64,000 nucleotides of DNA from Magnetospirillum fulvum MGU-K5 (GCF_000442515.1 NZ_AQPH01000008.1:1-64000); one strand, 5' to 3'. Shown: positions 1 through 9,803, counted from the stretch's first letter. Notes: a model not told the origin generated them from the letters alone. Made by a program: numbers and translations.

Positions 1-79
1 AAAGGATTCATCGCAGGCTCCGTCACCACGTCCCGCTTAGAACATATGAGGAACATTCCGTCAAGCCCCACGCCGGACG

Positions 80-3000
80 TCACTCCGACGGAACGATCCC
101 GGCCAGGGCGTCGTCGAGGCGGGCGGCGGGGATTTCCATCATCCGGGGTCCATCGGTCCACAGCAGCAGGCAGCGGATAACATGACCGGGATAGAGGCAG
201 GCCAACGCCAGCCGGTAGGCCGCCATCTGGCGGACATACAGCGCGGGGATTTCGGCGGGATCGACCGGGGGGCGGCGGTTGGTCTTGTAATCGACCGCCA
301 ACACCTCGGTGGCGCTGACCACCAGCCGGTCCAGCCGTCCCGACAGGATGCGGTCGCCGATCCGCCCGATCAGCGGCACCTCGGCCAGAGCCGAGGGACC
401 GAACAAGGCACCGAACGCGGAATCGTTAAGGATCGCCACCACTTCGCCGCCGATCGCCACCCGTTCCGTCGCACTCAACTCCCACAGCGGCCGGGCGAGA
501 AAGCTCGCCATCGCGGCGGACCGCTGCGACGTAGGCAGGTCGGGCAGGGTCTGGAGCAAGCGGTGGATCAGCCAGCCCCGCCGCCACCGTCTGGTATCCT
601 CGGGACCGTCGAGCGGCGAGCGCACCGTCGGTTCCTCCTCGTCGGGACGCGAGGGAGCCAGCGGACGCGGCGGCGACGGTTCGTCTCCGGCTGGGGCCAG
701 CGCCCATTCGGGTAAGGGAGCCGACGGACGCGACTCGTCGACGGCACCGCCACCGGACTCGGTCGGCACCGTTTGCTGACACCGCAGGGTCGGCACCGTC
801 GCATCGATTGTCTCGCCCGCCTCGGCCAGCCACGCATCCTCGACCGGCTCGGCCAGCGGCTCGACCGCACCCCGGATCAGATTGTACCAACTGCCCTCGG
901 GCGGGGCCTTGCGGGTCTGCCAGCCGCAGACGATCAGCCGGTCCTCGGCCCGCGTCATCGCGACATAAAGCAGGCGGCGATATTCGCGCTCCCGGGCCAG
1001 CTTGCGCGCCTCGGCGGCGGCGCGGCAGACCGGGTCCTGATCCTCGGCGCGGGGCGGCCAGGCGGGCAGATCGTCGCCGCCCTCGTCTTCCAGCCACAGC
1101 AACCGCCCGCTGCGGGTCGGCACCTGGAGCGTGTCGGGCAGGATCACGATCGGGGCCTGAAGCCCCTTCGCGCCATGGACTGTCATGATCCGCACCGCGT
1201 CGCGGCCGGATTGTTCCAGGTCGCGCTTGATCTCGGGCTGGCTCGCCTCCAGCCAATGGAGGAAGCCCTGGAGCGAGGGCGGATGCGCCCGCTCGAACGC
1301 CAGGGCCAGGGCAACGAACTCGTCGATCGCGTCCTCGGCCTCTTGCCCCAGCCGGGCCAGCAAAGCGCGGCGGCCGCCCAACGGCCCGAGAATGCGGGCG
1401 TACAGCGCCTGGGGCGACAGCCGGTCAGCCAACGCCAGCAGATCGAACAGATAAAGATAGGCGGTCTCGAACGCCGGATCGTCGAGGATGCGCCGCTTCA
1501 ACGTCTCCCACAGCGTCGCATCGCCGCGCCGATGCGCCAGCGCGAACACCTGTTCCTCCGAGAGACCGATCAGCGGCCCTTTCAGCACCGTCGCCAGGGT
1601 CAGATCGTCTTCGGGCAGCAGCAGGACGTTGCCCAGCGCCATCAAATCCATCACCGCCATCTGGTCGGCCAGCACCATTCGGTCGGCCCCGGCCACCGCG
1701 ACCTTCTGCGATTTCAGTTCGCGAACCAGATCCTCAACAAAGCCGCCGCGACGGCGCACCAGCACCAGCACGTCGCCCGCCCGGACCGGACGCCCGCGTG
1801 ACTCCAGCCTTTCGCCGTCGATCATCGCCCGGATGCGCCGGGCCAGCAGCCGGGCCAGCCGGGTCGGCGGCGAATCGCCTCTGATCCGCTCGACCGGCGG
1901 CTTCCACGGCGGCGCATCGTCGATGGCGCGGGGGGCGACGGCGGGCCAGATCTCGACCGAGCCCGCCGCGCCCTGGCGGTGGGCAAGATGGGTGATGTCC
2001 TCGTCCAGACCGGCAACGCCGTCACGGCCGGGACTGCCCGGCCCGAACACCGCATTGACCGCATCCAGCACCGCCCGACCCGAACGGAACGACAGGTTCA
2101 GCGCCACCTCGTCCCAGCTGCCTTTCGCCGCCGGAACCTTCTCGGCAAAGCGGGCGCGCATCTCCTCGAAGGCGCGGGGATCGGCGCGCTGGAACGAATA
2201 GATCGATTGCTTGGCATCGCCGACGGCAAACACGGTGCGGACGATCTCGCGCGCGCCGCGCCCGACGAAAAACTCCTCGGTCAGCGCCGCCACCACCGCC
2301 CATTGATCGGGATTGGTGTCCTGGGCCTCGTCGATCAGAATATGGTCGATGCCGCCGTCCAGCTTGTACAGCACCCACGGTGCCACCCCCGGCCGCGCCA
2401 GCAACCCCCGCGCCGCCAGGATCAGATCGTCGTAATCCATCGCGGCACGGGCCGCCTTGTGACGGCGATAGGCCTCAAGCAGCGCCGCCCCCAGCGTCAG
2501 CAACGCGCCGGTCGCCTCGGCAATTGCCGCCGCCTTGATCCGCTCGGAGAGCGCCGCCAGCCGCAGCGCCTCGGTCTCCAGCCGTTCGGCCAGTCCGGGA
2601 TTGGACTCCCGCACCGGCTTGGTCGCCAGGGTCTTGCGCACGGCTCCCTCGCGGGTCAGGAACACCGCGCACCACGAGTCGAAACTATCGACGCGCCCGG
2701 CCGGATCGGCCAGCCACGCCGCCATCACCGCCGCCTTGTCCTGATCGGTCTTCCCCCCGCCCTGCAACCCCGCCAGCGCGGCACGCAGACCGGCGACATC
2801 GAACGACTCGTCGGCGCAGGCCCCGTTCAGCACGCTGGCGACGCTGTCGTTCGGGTCCAGCCCGAGGCGGCGGGCCAGCGCCGCTTTCACTCCCTCCAGC
2901 CCGCCGTGACGGCGGATGGTGCGGTCAAGCCGTCCCCGATCCGACGACAATTCTCCCAGCAGATCGGGAAAGGCGGTTTCATGGACCCGCGCCGTTACCA

Positions 3001-3540
3001 GCGCCAGAGCGCGGGCCAGATCGGCATCGGTGCCGCCGCGGGCCGCCGCCAGGACCTCCATTTTCGCCGCTTCCAGCGCCTCGGCGGCGTCGGCTTCGTC
3101 CATCACCCGGAAGTGGGGCGCGATCCCGGCTTCCAGCGGAAAACGGCGCAGCAGCGATTGGCAGAAGGCATGAATCGTCAGGATCGCCATTCCCCCCGGC
3201 GCATCGAGCACCAGGGCGAACAGGCGGCGCGCCCGCACACTTTCGGCCGGGTCGGGGGGCGGCCCAGCAACGCGGTCAGATCGGCGGCCAGCACCGGATC
3301 GGACGCGGTGGCCCAGCGCGCCAGCCGCCGGTTCAACCGCAACGCCATTTCAGCGGCGGCGGCCTTGGTAAAGGTCAGGCACAGCAGGCGGGACGGCGGC
3401 GATCCCGCCAGCAGCAGGGTCAGCACCCGGTCGGTCAGCACCTTGGTCTTGCCGGTCCCGGCGCTGGCGGCCACCCACACGCTGGCGGCGGGGTTGGCGG
3501 CGCGACGCTGGCGCAGGTCGGCATCCTGGGTCAGCGGCAT
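80..3540 (-). pseudogene. addA: AddA helicase-nuclease, interrupted by a one-base frameshift
   Basis: AddA is the helicase/nuclease subunit of AddAB, which resects double-strand breaks for RecA loading. The ATG at 3540 opens a frame with Walker A AASAGTGKT near residue 27. That frame is lost at a G run at 3254-3259 (C6 in the coding sense). The next frame continues directly with the conserved RARRLFALVLDAPGG and IHAFCQSLLRRFP segments, the helicase motif DEAQDTNPDQW and the C-terminal nuclease motif VDYKTNR. One more C would restore a protein of about 1150 aa, normal for alphaproteobacterial AddA. The start lies 7 bp after the xerD stop. No addB is adjacent, although addB usually precedes addA. 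The break may be a sequencing error; identity is very sure, pseudogene status is not. Confidence 0.9.
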
Positions 3541-3547
3541 CACAGCC

Positions 3548-4459
3548 TCACCCCCGCCCGGTCGAAGCGGCGGCCAGGGGGTGGTGTCCCTGAACCAGCC
3601 GGACCAGCCGGTCTTCCTGAACGTGGGTATAGATTTCGGTGGTGGCGATATCGGCGTGCCCCAGCATCGCCTGAACCACCCGCAGATCGGCCCCGCCCGC
3701 CAGCAGATGGCTGGCGAAGGCGTGGCGCAGGACATGGGGCGACAGGTGCAACGGGTCGATCCCGGCCTTCACCGCGATCCGGGTCAGCATCTTGGCAAAG
3801 CCGGAACGGGTCAGATGGCCGCTGCGCCCCCGCGACGGAAACAGCCAAGGCGAAGCGCGCCCGTCGAGTTGAGCCTCGCGCACTGACCGCCACGAGGCCA
3901 AAGCGGCCCGCGCCGGATCGGACAGCGGCACCATCCGCTCCTTCGATCCCTTGCCGCGCACCACCAGCAAAGCGGGATCGCGTGCCACCGCCGCGAACGG
4001 CAGCCCGACCAGTTCCGACACGCGCAGCCCGGTGGCATAGAGGGTCTCAAGCAAAGCGCTGGCCATCACCCCCTCGGCATCGGGCAAAGCGCGGGCGGCA
4101 GCCAGCAGGGACTCGACCGCGCTTTCGCTCAAGATTTTCGGCAGCGGCCGCCCGACATGGGGGGCATCGACCTGCGAGGTCGGATCGTCGGCCCGGCGGC
4201 CCTCGGCGACCAGAAAGGCGTGGAACTGCCCCAGGCAGGACAGCCGCCGCGCCTGAGTCCGGGGCGCCATCCCCCGCACCGCCTGATCGGCGAGCCAATC
4301 GCGCACCGCATCGGCATCGGCGGTCAGCAGCGAGCCGCCCCGCGAGGCCAGGAACTCCTGGTAATCCTCCAGGTCGCGGCGATAGGCATCCAGAGTGTTG
4401 GCCGCCGCGCCGCGTTCGGCGGCCATCATCTCCAGAAAGGACTCGGCGTGGCGGTCCAT
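3548..4459 (-). CDS. xerD: tyrosine recombinase XerD/XerC
   Basis: A site-specific tyrosine recombinase of 303 aa that resolves chromosome dimers at dif with a partner Xer protein. It has the N-terminal SAM-like core-binding domain, then the catalytic domain with Arg in TGLRVSEL, Lys in GKGSKER, HVLRH (HxxR), LGHAD and the nucleophile Tyr in TEIYTHV. The ATG at 4459 is chosen because it overlaps the stop of the upstream gene (TGATG), which implies translational coupling; longer in-frame extensions lack family homology. XerD rather than XerC is favoured by length and by the aroK/aroB-linked order seen in related bacteria, but the two paralogues cannot be separated firmly here. Confidence 0.9.
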   Translation of the reverse strand: MDRHAESFLEMMAAERGAAANTLDAYRRDLEDYQEFLASRGGSLLTADADAVRDWLADQAVRGMAPRTQARRLSCLGQFHAFLVAEGRRADDPTSQVDAPHVGRPLPKILSESAVESLLAAARALPDAEGVMASALLETLYATGLRVSELVGLPFAAVARDPALLVVRGKGSKERMVPLSDPARAALASWRSVREAQLDGRASPWLFPSRGRSGHLTRSGFAKMLTRIAVKAGIDPLHLSPHVLRHAFASHLLAGGADLRVVQAMLGHADIATTEIYTHVQEDRLVRLVQGHHPLAAASTGRG

Positions 4460-6153
4460 CACAAGCCGTTGGCAAGCGCGGCTTCGACCGCCAAGGCGCG
4501 GGCCTCGCGCTCCAGCCCGACCATCCTGAGATGCGTCACCGCCCGGTTCAGCATCTCGGGATCGGCCCGGTCCAGCCCACTGTCGCCCAACCCGACCAGG
4601 GTCAGCAACACCGTTTCGCCGGTCCGCACATCCTCGGCGGCGGCGCGCGCCATCGCCCGAAGCGCCGGGCGCGGCACCAGAGCGGGGGCGACGGCCGGAT
4701 CGCGCAGCGAGGCCAGCCACAATGCGGGCGGCACCTTCTCCCCCACCCCGGACAGCAGCGACAGCAGCACTTCGGCGCGGCGGCTGGCAGCGTCGGGAGC
4801 CAGCCCGTCGGCGGGCGGCAACTCGATCGGAGCGGACTCGGAAGACGGCCGGGCCAGCCGGGCCAGCAGCGCCACCGGCTTCGCCGCCTTGGCCGCTTCA
4901 GGATCGCTTTTGGCAACGGCCAGCCATCCCCCGGCGGTTTCGGCCCGTCCGGCGGCGATCAGGGCACGGGCCAGCGGCGAGGCCGAGGGGGCAAGATCAG
5001 GCGTGGGGGCCAGATCGGCGATCATCGGCGCATAAAGCCGGGCGGTGGCGGCAAAGGCCCCCCGCTCGGTCGCGGTGGCGAGAACGCGGGCGATCAGACC
5101 GGCCCGCGCCGCCGGGCTGGGTTCGGCCGGAATCGAGCGCAACAACAAAGCTCGGCCGCGCGGGGTGCGGTCGCCCTGAGACTGGGCCAGTTGCGCCTCG
5201 GCTGCGTTGAAGGTCAGCTCGGCATAGAGGCGGCGCAAGGTGTCGGTATCGACCAGTCCCAGCGCTTCGGCACGCTCGGCGGCGAGGAGGCGAACCTCCA
5301 GCGCATTGAGCGGATTGGCAACGATTGCCGCCAGCGCCCCAGGGGCCAGAGTCGGCACCGCATCGGGCGGCAGGGCAATCTTGGCGGCGCGGAAGGCGGC
5401 AACGTGGAGCGGGGTCAGCGCGGTCAGCTTGTCGAGCTTGGGCGGCGGCGTCCCCGCCATCGCATCGGCGGCGATGATAAAGGTGGCGTCGGAGTCTTTG
5501 CGGTCGCGCATCAGATCGAGCGCCATGTTCGCTTCGAGTACCTTGCCGCCGGACAGGGCGCAAAACACCTTGAAGCGGGAATCGTCGAGACCACGGGCGG
5601 CGATTTCGGCACAGGCCCCCTTGTCGTCGCCGGACAGCAGCAGCGATTCGACCTTGACCCGCGACAAAGCGGGCGAGACCACCCCCGCCGGCACCGCCTT
5701 CAGCAGCGCGGCCAGACCCTCGGTTTCGCCCAAAGCGGCCAGCCGTTCGGCCCGCAAGTCCAGCAATGACGGCGACTCGGTGCCCAACTTGTCCGGCGCG
5801 GCGGCGGCGGTCAGCAACAGACGACGGGACAGCGCCCGCGCCGCCCGCGATTCGGTCACCGGCAAACGCGGCAGCAGGCGGCGGACGGTGGCGGCATTGG
5901 TCCCGCCCCACAGCGCGCTGCCCAGACCGCCGTGACGGTCGTCGAGAATCCCGACGGATTCAGGGTCGGGCGCGCTGAGTTCGCGCACCTCGAACCGCGC
6001 CTCGCCGTCGCTCTGACGGGGAGCATAGATAATATCGTCGGCAAGCGACGCCGACCCCGGCCCGCTATCGGAGGGTTGCGCGGCAGCCGCCGTCGCCGAC
6101 AGCGACAGGGCCAGGATCAGCGCCCGCAGGCGATCAGCGCGGGAAATGGTCAT
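4459..6153 (-). CDS. conserved hypothetical exported alpha-helical protein
   Basis: A 564-aa protein with an N-terminal signal peptide (basic MTISRADR, a hydrophobic stretch and an Ala-rich AAAAQ cleavage region near residue 25). The rest is Ala/Leu-rich and predicted almost entirely helical, with no Cys cluster and no enzyme motif I recognise. The pattern suggests TPR- or HEAT-like helical repeats in the periplasm, but this is inference. It is translationally coupled to xerD downstream and its first 20 bp overlap the 3' end of a small membrane gene upstream. The ATG at 6153 is preferred over a longer Arg-rich extension because it places the signal peptide at the N terminus. Function unknown. 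Confidence 0.7.
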   Translation of the reverse strand: MTISRADRLRALILALSLSATAAAAQPSDSGPGSASLADDIIYAPRQSDGEARFEVRELSAPDPESVGILDDRHGGLGSALWGGTNAATVRRLLPRLPVTESRAARALSRRLLLTAAAAPDKLGTESPSLLDLRAERLAALGETEGLAALLKAVPAGVVSPALSRVKVESLLLSGDDKGACAEIAARGLDDSRFKVFCALSGGKVLEANMALDLMRDRKDSDATFIIAADAMAGTPPPKLDKLTALTPLHVAAFRAAKIALPPDAVPTLAPGALAAIVANPLNALEVRLLAAERAEALGLVDTDTLRRLYAELTFNAAEAQLAQSQGDRTPRGRALLLRSIPAEPSPAARAGLIARVLATATERGAFAATARLYAPMIADLAPTPDLAPSASPLARALIAAGRAETAGGWLAVAKSDPEAAKAAKPVALLARLARPSSESAPIELPPADGLAPDAASRRAEVLLSLLSGVGEKVPPALWLASLRDPAVAPALVPRPALRAMARAAAEDVRTGETVLLTLVGLGDSGLDRADPEMLNRAVTHLRMVGLEREARALAVEAALANGL

Positions 6154-6274
6154 CCGGAACCACTCGTTCGATCCGCGCCGTCGGCGGCGACGGATCCCAG
6201 GCCGAAACAATCAAAACGCCACCGGCAATCACCGCCAGCAACAGGATAATGGCAAGACCGATAATTCTAATCAT
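6134..6274 (-). CDS. small single-pass membrane protein (46 aa)
   Basis: A short open frame: ATG at 6274, stop at 6134-6136. The product begins MIRIIGLAIILLLAVIAGG, a single transmembrane helix, followed by a short Pro-rich tail ending in VVPDDHFPR. It overlaps the start of the exported helical protein by 20 bp in another frame, so the two are probably translationally coupled. From memory, proteins of this size ending in a PDDRFPR-like motif occur beside aroK in other Rhodospirillales, which supports its being a real gene. Function unknown; a membrane partner of the exported protein downstream is a guess. Confidence 0.65.
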   Translation of the reverse strand: MIRIIGLAIILLLAVIAGGVLIVSAWDPSPPTARIERVVPDDHFPR

Positions 6275-6504
6275 GGGAAACGACGAACCTCATCGAACGA
6301 CACACAGCATCGACTTCTGGACAGACCCGGCTCCACGCGGCTAAAAGCGGCGGATTGGGGCACCCTGCCCCCTTGATTTCCGCACCGGGCCATGAGCGAA
6401 CACGCCAGGACCCGTGCAGGGTGAACCTTGGGCAGTCTATCGGCCCCGCCTCCGTCGATCAACGCCGGTCGCGCGGCCGGGACCGGACAACCGATGGAGG
6501 TGGC

Positions 6505-7098
6505 ATGATGGCCGATGATCTGAGCCCGTTAGCGGCGGCGCTGGACGGTCGGATCAAGCGCACCGTAGTGCTGGTCGGACTGATGGGCGCGGGCAAGTCC
6601 TGCGTCGGCCGCCGTCTGGCCGCCCGGCTGAATCTGGCCTTCGTCGATGCCGACACCGCGTTCGAGACAGCGGCGGGCTGCACCATCAGCGATTATTTCG
6701 CCCGCCATGGCGAAGCCTCCTTCCGCGAGGGCGAGCGCAAGGTGATTGCCCGCCTGCTCGATCAGGAGCCGATGATCCTCGCCACCGGCGGCGGGGCCTT
6801 TATTGATCCCACCACCCGCGCCCGCATTCTGGAGGGCGCGGTGTCGGTGTGGATTCGCGCTGATCTGCCCCTGCTGCTGAAGCGGACGGTCGGGCGCGAT
6901 CACCGCCCGCTGCTGAAACAGGGCGACCCGGCGGAAATTCTGGGGCGTCTGATCGAAACCCGCCACCCGATCTATGCCGAAGCCGATATCATTGTCGATT
7001 CGACCGACGAAGCCCCGGACGCCACCGTCGCCCGCGTGCTGACCGGCCTCGCCGACTATCTGAACGCGGCCGAGACCGCAGGAGAGGTAACGAGATGA
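6505..7098 (+). CDS. aroK: shikimate kinase
   Basis: A 197-aa cytoplasmic kinase that phosphorylates shikimate with ATP, the fifth step of the chorismate pathway. The P-loop GLMGAGKSCVG lies near residue 25, followed by the shikimate-binding Asp in VDADTAFE, the GGGAF motif and the lid region with RDHRPLL. A GGAGG ribosome-binding site at 6496-6500 precedes tandem ATGs at 6505 and 6508; I use the first, though the second has better spacing. The stop overlaps the aroB start (ATGA), so kinase and 3-dehydroquinate synthase are made together. Confidence 0.95.
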   Translation: MMADDLSPLAAALDGRIKRTVVLVGLMGAGKSCVGRRLAARLNLAFVDADTAFETAAGCTISDYFARHGEASFREGERKVIARLLDQEPMILATGGGAFIDPTTRARILEGAVSVWIRADLPLLLKRTVGRDHRPLLKQGDPAEILGRLIETRHPIYAEADIIVDSTDEAPDATVARVLTGLADYLNAAETAGEVTR

Positions 7099-8204
7099 GT
7101 TCCGAAACCGTAACGGTCGACCTCGGCGACCGGACCTATCCGATTCATATCGGCCCCGGCCTGCTCGACCGCGCGGGCGAGCTGATCTTGCCGGTGATGT
7201 CGGGCAACCGGGTCCTGATCGTCACCGACGATCAGGTCGCGCCGCTGTACCTGGAACGGCTCGAACGCAGTCTGGCCGCCGCCGGGGCGATGCCGATGCA
7301 TACGGTGATGCCCGCCGGGGAAAAGACCAAGGACTTCCCCCACCTCGAAGCGCTGCTCGACGCGATGCTGTCGACCCGGGTCGAACGCGGCACTCTGATC
7401 GTTGCCCTGGGCGGCGGCGTCGTCGGCGATCTGACCGGCTTTGCCGCCTCGATCCTGCTGAGGGGCGTCGATTTCGTCCAGATCCCCACCACTCTGCTGG
7501 CTCAGGTCGATAGCTCGGTTGGCGGCAAGACCGGGATCAACACCCGCCACGGCAAAAATCTGGTCGGTGCCTTCCACCAGCCCCGACTGGTGCTGGCCGA
7601 TACCGCTTTGCTCGATACCCTGCCTCGCCGTCAGGTGTTGGCGGGCTATGCCGAAGTGGTCAAATACGGGATCATCGACGATCCCGACTTCTTCACCTGG
7701 CTGGAAGCCAACGGGGCCGCGCTGATCGCGGGCGATGCCGAGGCCCGCCGCCACGCGGTGGCGACCTCGTGCCGGGCCAAGGCCCGGATCGTCGCCGCCG
7801 ACGAACGCGAAGGCGGTGTCCGCGCCCTGCTCAATCTCGGTCACACCTTCGGCCATGCGCTAGAGGCCGAAACCGGCTTCTCCGACGAATTGCTTCATGG
7901 CGAAGGCGTCGCGATCGGTATGGTGATGGCGCTGCGCCTGTCGGCGATGCTGGGTCTGTCGCCCGCAGCCGATGCCGAGCGGCTGGTCCGCCACCTCGAT
8001 TCGGTCGGTCTGCCGTCCGGTCTGGCCGGTCCCCGGCTGTGGGACGTCGCCCGGCTGATCGGCCACATGCGCGGCGACAAGAAAGTCAAAGACGGTGCCA
8101 TGACCTTCGTCCTGGCCCGGGGCATCGGCGGCGGCTTCCTGTCGCGCGACGTGCCCGAAGACACGCTGGCGACCCTGCTGGCGGAGATGGCCGCCGGGAG
8201 ATAG
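7095..8204 (+). CDS. aroB: 3-dehydroquinate synthase
   Basis: A 369-aa NAD-dependent, metal-requiring enzyme that cyclises DAHP to 3-dehydroquinate in the shikimate pathway. Visible motifs are GGGVVGDLTGFAAS, the substrate/NAD region TTLLAQVDSSVGGKTGIN, the Zn-ligand Glu in GYAEVVKYG, and His residues in NLGHTFGHALE and LLHGEGVAIGM. Length is normal. It overlaps aroK by four bases (ATGA) and is followed 4 bp later by the CNNM-type transporter, so the three genes look like one transcription unit. Confidence 0.96.
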   Translation: MSSETVTVDLGDRTYPIHIGPGLLDRAGELILPVMSGNRVLIVTDDQVAPLYLERLERSLAAAGAMPMHTVMPAGEKTKDFPHLEALLDAMLSTRVERGTLIVALGGGVVGDLTGFAASILLRGVDFVQIPTTLLAQVDSSVGGKTGINTRHGKNLVGAFHQPRLVLADTALLDTLPRRQVLAGYAEVVKYGIIDDPDFFTWLEANGAALIAGDAEARRHAVATSCRAKARIVAADEREGGVRALLNLGHTFGHALEAETGFSDELLHGEGVAIGMVMALRLSAMLGLSPAADAERLVRHLDSVGLPSGLAGPRLWDVARLIGHMRGDKKVKDGAMTFVLARGIGGGFLSRDVPEDTLATLLAEMAAGR

Positions 8205-8208
8205 GCGC

Positions 8209-9486
8209 ATGGATGGACTGACCCTGACCCTGCTCGCCGTCATCCTGCTCCAGGTTTTGTCGGCGTTCTTTTCGGGTTCCGAAACGGCGTTGACGGCGGT
8301 GTCGAAACCGCTGATGCATCAGATGGAGCGCGACGGCAGCCGCTCGGCCAAACGGGTCAACACCCTGCTGAAGACCCGCGACCGTCTGCTCGGTTCGCTG
8401 CTGCTCGGCAACAATCTGGTCAATATCCTCGCCTCGTCGCTGGCCGCCGGTCTGATGGTCGGACTGTTCGGCGATGCCGGTATCGTCTATGCGACGGTGG
8501 GGATGACGGTAATCGTCGTGCTGTTCGGCGAGGTGCTGCCCAAGACCTATGCGATCTATCACGCCAACAAAGTGGCACTCCTGGTCGCCGCGCCGGTAAC
8601 GGCGGTGGTGCTGGTGTTCACCCCGGTGGTCCGCGCCATCGAGCTGATCGTCCGGCTGATCTTCCGCCTGTTCCGGGCGGGGAACGGCACCGCGATCACC
8701 CCCGAAGCCTCGATGATGGAATTGCGCGGCGCGATCGAAGTCCATGCCGGCGAGGCCGAAGTGCGCGAAGAGCGGCGGATGCTGCGCTCGATCCTCGAAC
8801 TGGCCGATGTCGAAGTCGGGCAGGTGATGACCCACCGCCGCAACCTCGTCACCATCGATGCCGGGCAATCCGCCGCCGAAATCCTCGATCAGGTGATCGT
8901 CAGCCCCTATACAAGGCTACCGCTGTGGCGCGACGATCCCGACAATATCGTCGGCGTGATCCACGCCAAGGACATGTTGCGCGCCGTCCGCGCCCGCGAC
9001 GAGGGTATCGAGGGCCTCGACGTCTGTGCCCTGGCCTCCGATCCATGGTTCATCCCGGATTCGACGACGTTGCAGGAACAGCTTCAGGCCTTCCGTCAGC
9101 GGCGCGAACATTTCGCCCTGGTGGTCGACGAGTACGGCTCGTTGATGGGGGTGGTGACGCTGGAAGATATCCTGGAGGAAATCGTCGGCGACATCGTTGA
9201 CGAACACGATATCGCCGTTGCCGGGGTGCGGCCGCAATCGGACGGCACCTTCATCATCGACGGCGCGGTGCCGATCCGCGACCTTAACCGCGAGTTCGAA
9301 TGGCGGCTGCCCGACGAAGAGGCAGCCACCATCGCCGGTCTGGTGCTGCACGAAGCGCGGCGGATTCCCGAAGTCGGTCAGGTCTTCCGCTTCTATGGCT
9401 TCCGGTTCGAGATCGCCCGGCGTCAGCGTAACCAGATCACCGCCCTGCGCGTCACGCCCCCGCCCAAGCCGGAACTTAAAGCGTGA
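8209..9486 (+). CDS. CNNM/CorB-type transporter with CBS domains (HlyC/CorC family)
   Basis: A 425-aa inner-membrane protein. The N-terminal DUF21/CNNM domain carries the characteristic SAFFSGSETALTA motif in the first helix and further helices to about residue 145. A CBS pair follows (around 200-330; EYGSLMGVVTLEDILEEIVGDI is typical), then a C-terminal CorC_HlyC domain. Relatives are linked to Mg2+/Co2+ efflux or homeostasis. It starts 4 bp after aroB and probably shares its transcript. The old name hemolysin is misleading. Family is certain; the ion transported is not. Confidence 0.88.
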   Translation: MDGLTLTLLAVILLQVLSAFFSGSETALTAVSKPLMHQMERDGSRSAKRVNTLLKTRDRLLGSLLLGNNLVNILASSLAAGLMVGLFGDAGIVYATVGMTVIVVLFGEVLPKTYAIYHANKVALLVAAPVTAVVLVFTPVVRAIELIVRLIFRLFRAGNGTAITPEASMMELRGAIEVHAGEAEVREERRMLRSILELADVEVGQVMTHRRNLVTIDAGQSAAEILDQVIVSPYTRLPLWRDDPDNIVGVIHAKDMLRAVRARDEGIEGLDVCALASDPWFIPDSTTLQEQLQAFRQRREHFALVVDEYGSLMGVVTLEDILEEIVGDIVDEHDIAVAGVRPQSDGTFIIDGAVPIRDLNREFEWRLPDEEAATIAGLVLHEARRIPEVGQVFRFYGFRFEIARRQRNQITALRVTPPPKPELKA

Positions 9487-9567
9487 TGCACTGGACCGCA
9501 TCCGCCCCCCTTTCCGCTTGCGCCTGGGGGCCGGTTCCGGTAAGCATCGCCTTTGATGGAGGACGTC

Positions 9568-9672
9568 ATGATGCGGCGCCGCAACGCTACGGATGCTGAC
9601 TTGGCCCGGGGTCTTGCCCCGGCGGCGTTCCTTCGCACCCTTTTCAAAACCGGCACTTCCAAGACCGCCTGA
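9568..9672 (+). CDS. possible 34-aa leader peptide upstream of asd
   Basis: A short frame with a strong ribosome-binding site: GGAGG at 9558-9562, then ATGATG at 9568. It encodes 34 residues, begins MMRRRNATDADLARG and ends TGTSKTA. It contains five Thr, two Met and two Lys, three of the amino acids made through aspartate semialdehyde. Thirty bases after its stop lies a 9-bp GC-rich hairpin (9703-9736), and asd begins 67 bp further on. The order ORF, hairpin, biosynthetic gene resembles an attenuator leader, but the hairpin has only a three-T tail and no alternative pairing was established. It may simply be a short chance ORF. Confidence 0.35.
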   Translation: MMRRRNATDADLARGLAPAAFLRTLFKTGTSKTA

Positions 9673-9702
9673 CGCGGGCCGGTTCGTCACGACAAAACGA
9701 CC

Positions 9703-9736
9703 AAGGCCCGCGGCGATAGCGCGCTCTGCGGGCCTT
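9703..9736 (+). terminator. 9-bp GC-rich hairpin between the CNNM gene and asd
   Basis: AAGGCCCGC at 9703-9711 pairs perfectly with GCGGGCCTT at 9728-9736; the loop contains a smaller self-complementary AGCGCGCT. It is followed by only a short T stretch. It can serve as a terminator for aroK-aroB-CNNM or as part of an asd attenuator. The rest of the 317-bp interval holds the short ORF and no other recognised signal. Confidence 0.55.
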
Positions 9737-9803
9737 TCCGTATCCGGATGGTGCCACGGAACGGGCAGGCCGGGCGGCCCCGAACAACGGAGAGTTACAG
9801 ACG

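Noticed and set aside
1-79. A gene or terminator at the left edge, downstream of addA
   Set aside because: No start codon with a ribosome-binding site and no stem-loop could be identified in the 79 bases available.
3240-3270. Programmed ribosomal frameshift in addA
   Set aside because: AddA is not known to use recoding; no canonical slippery heptamer plus pseudoknot was seen, and a one-base homopolymer error explains the break.
1979-3886. A 635-codon plus-strand frame opposite addA and xerD
   Set aside because: Gln/Arg/His-rich shadow composition, and it spans the junction of two well-identified genes.
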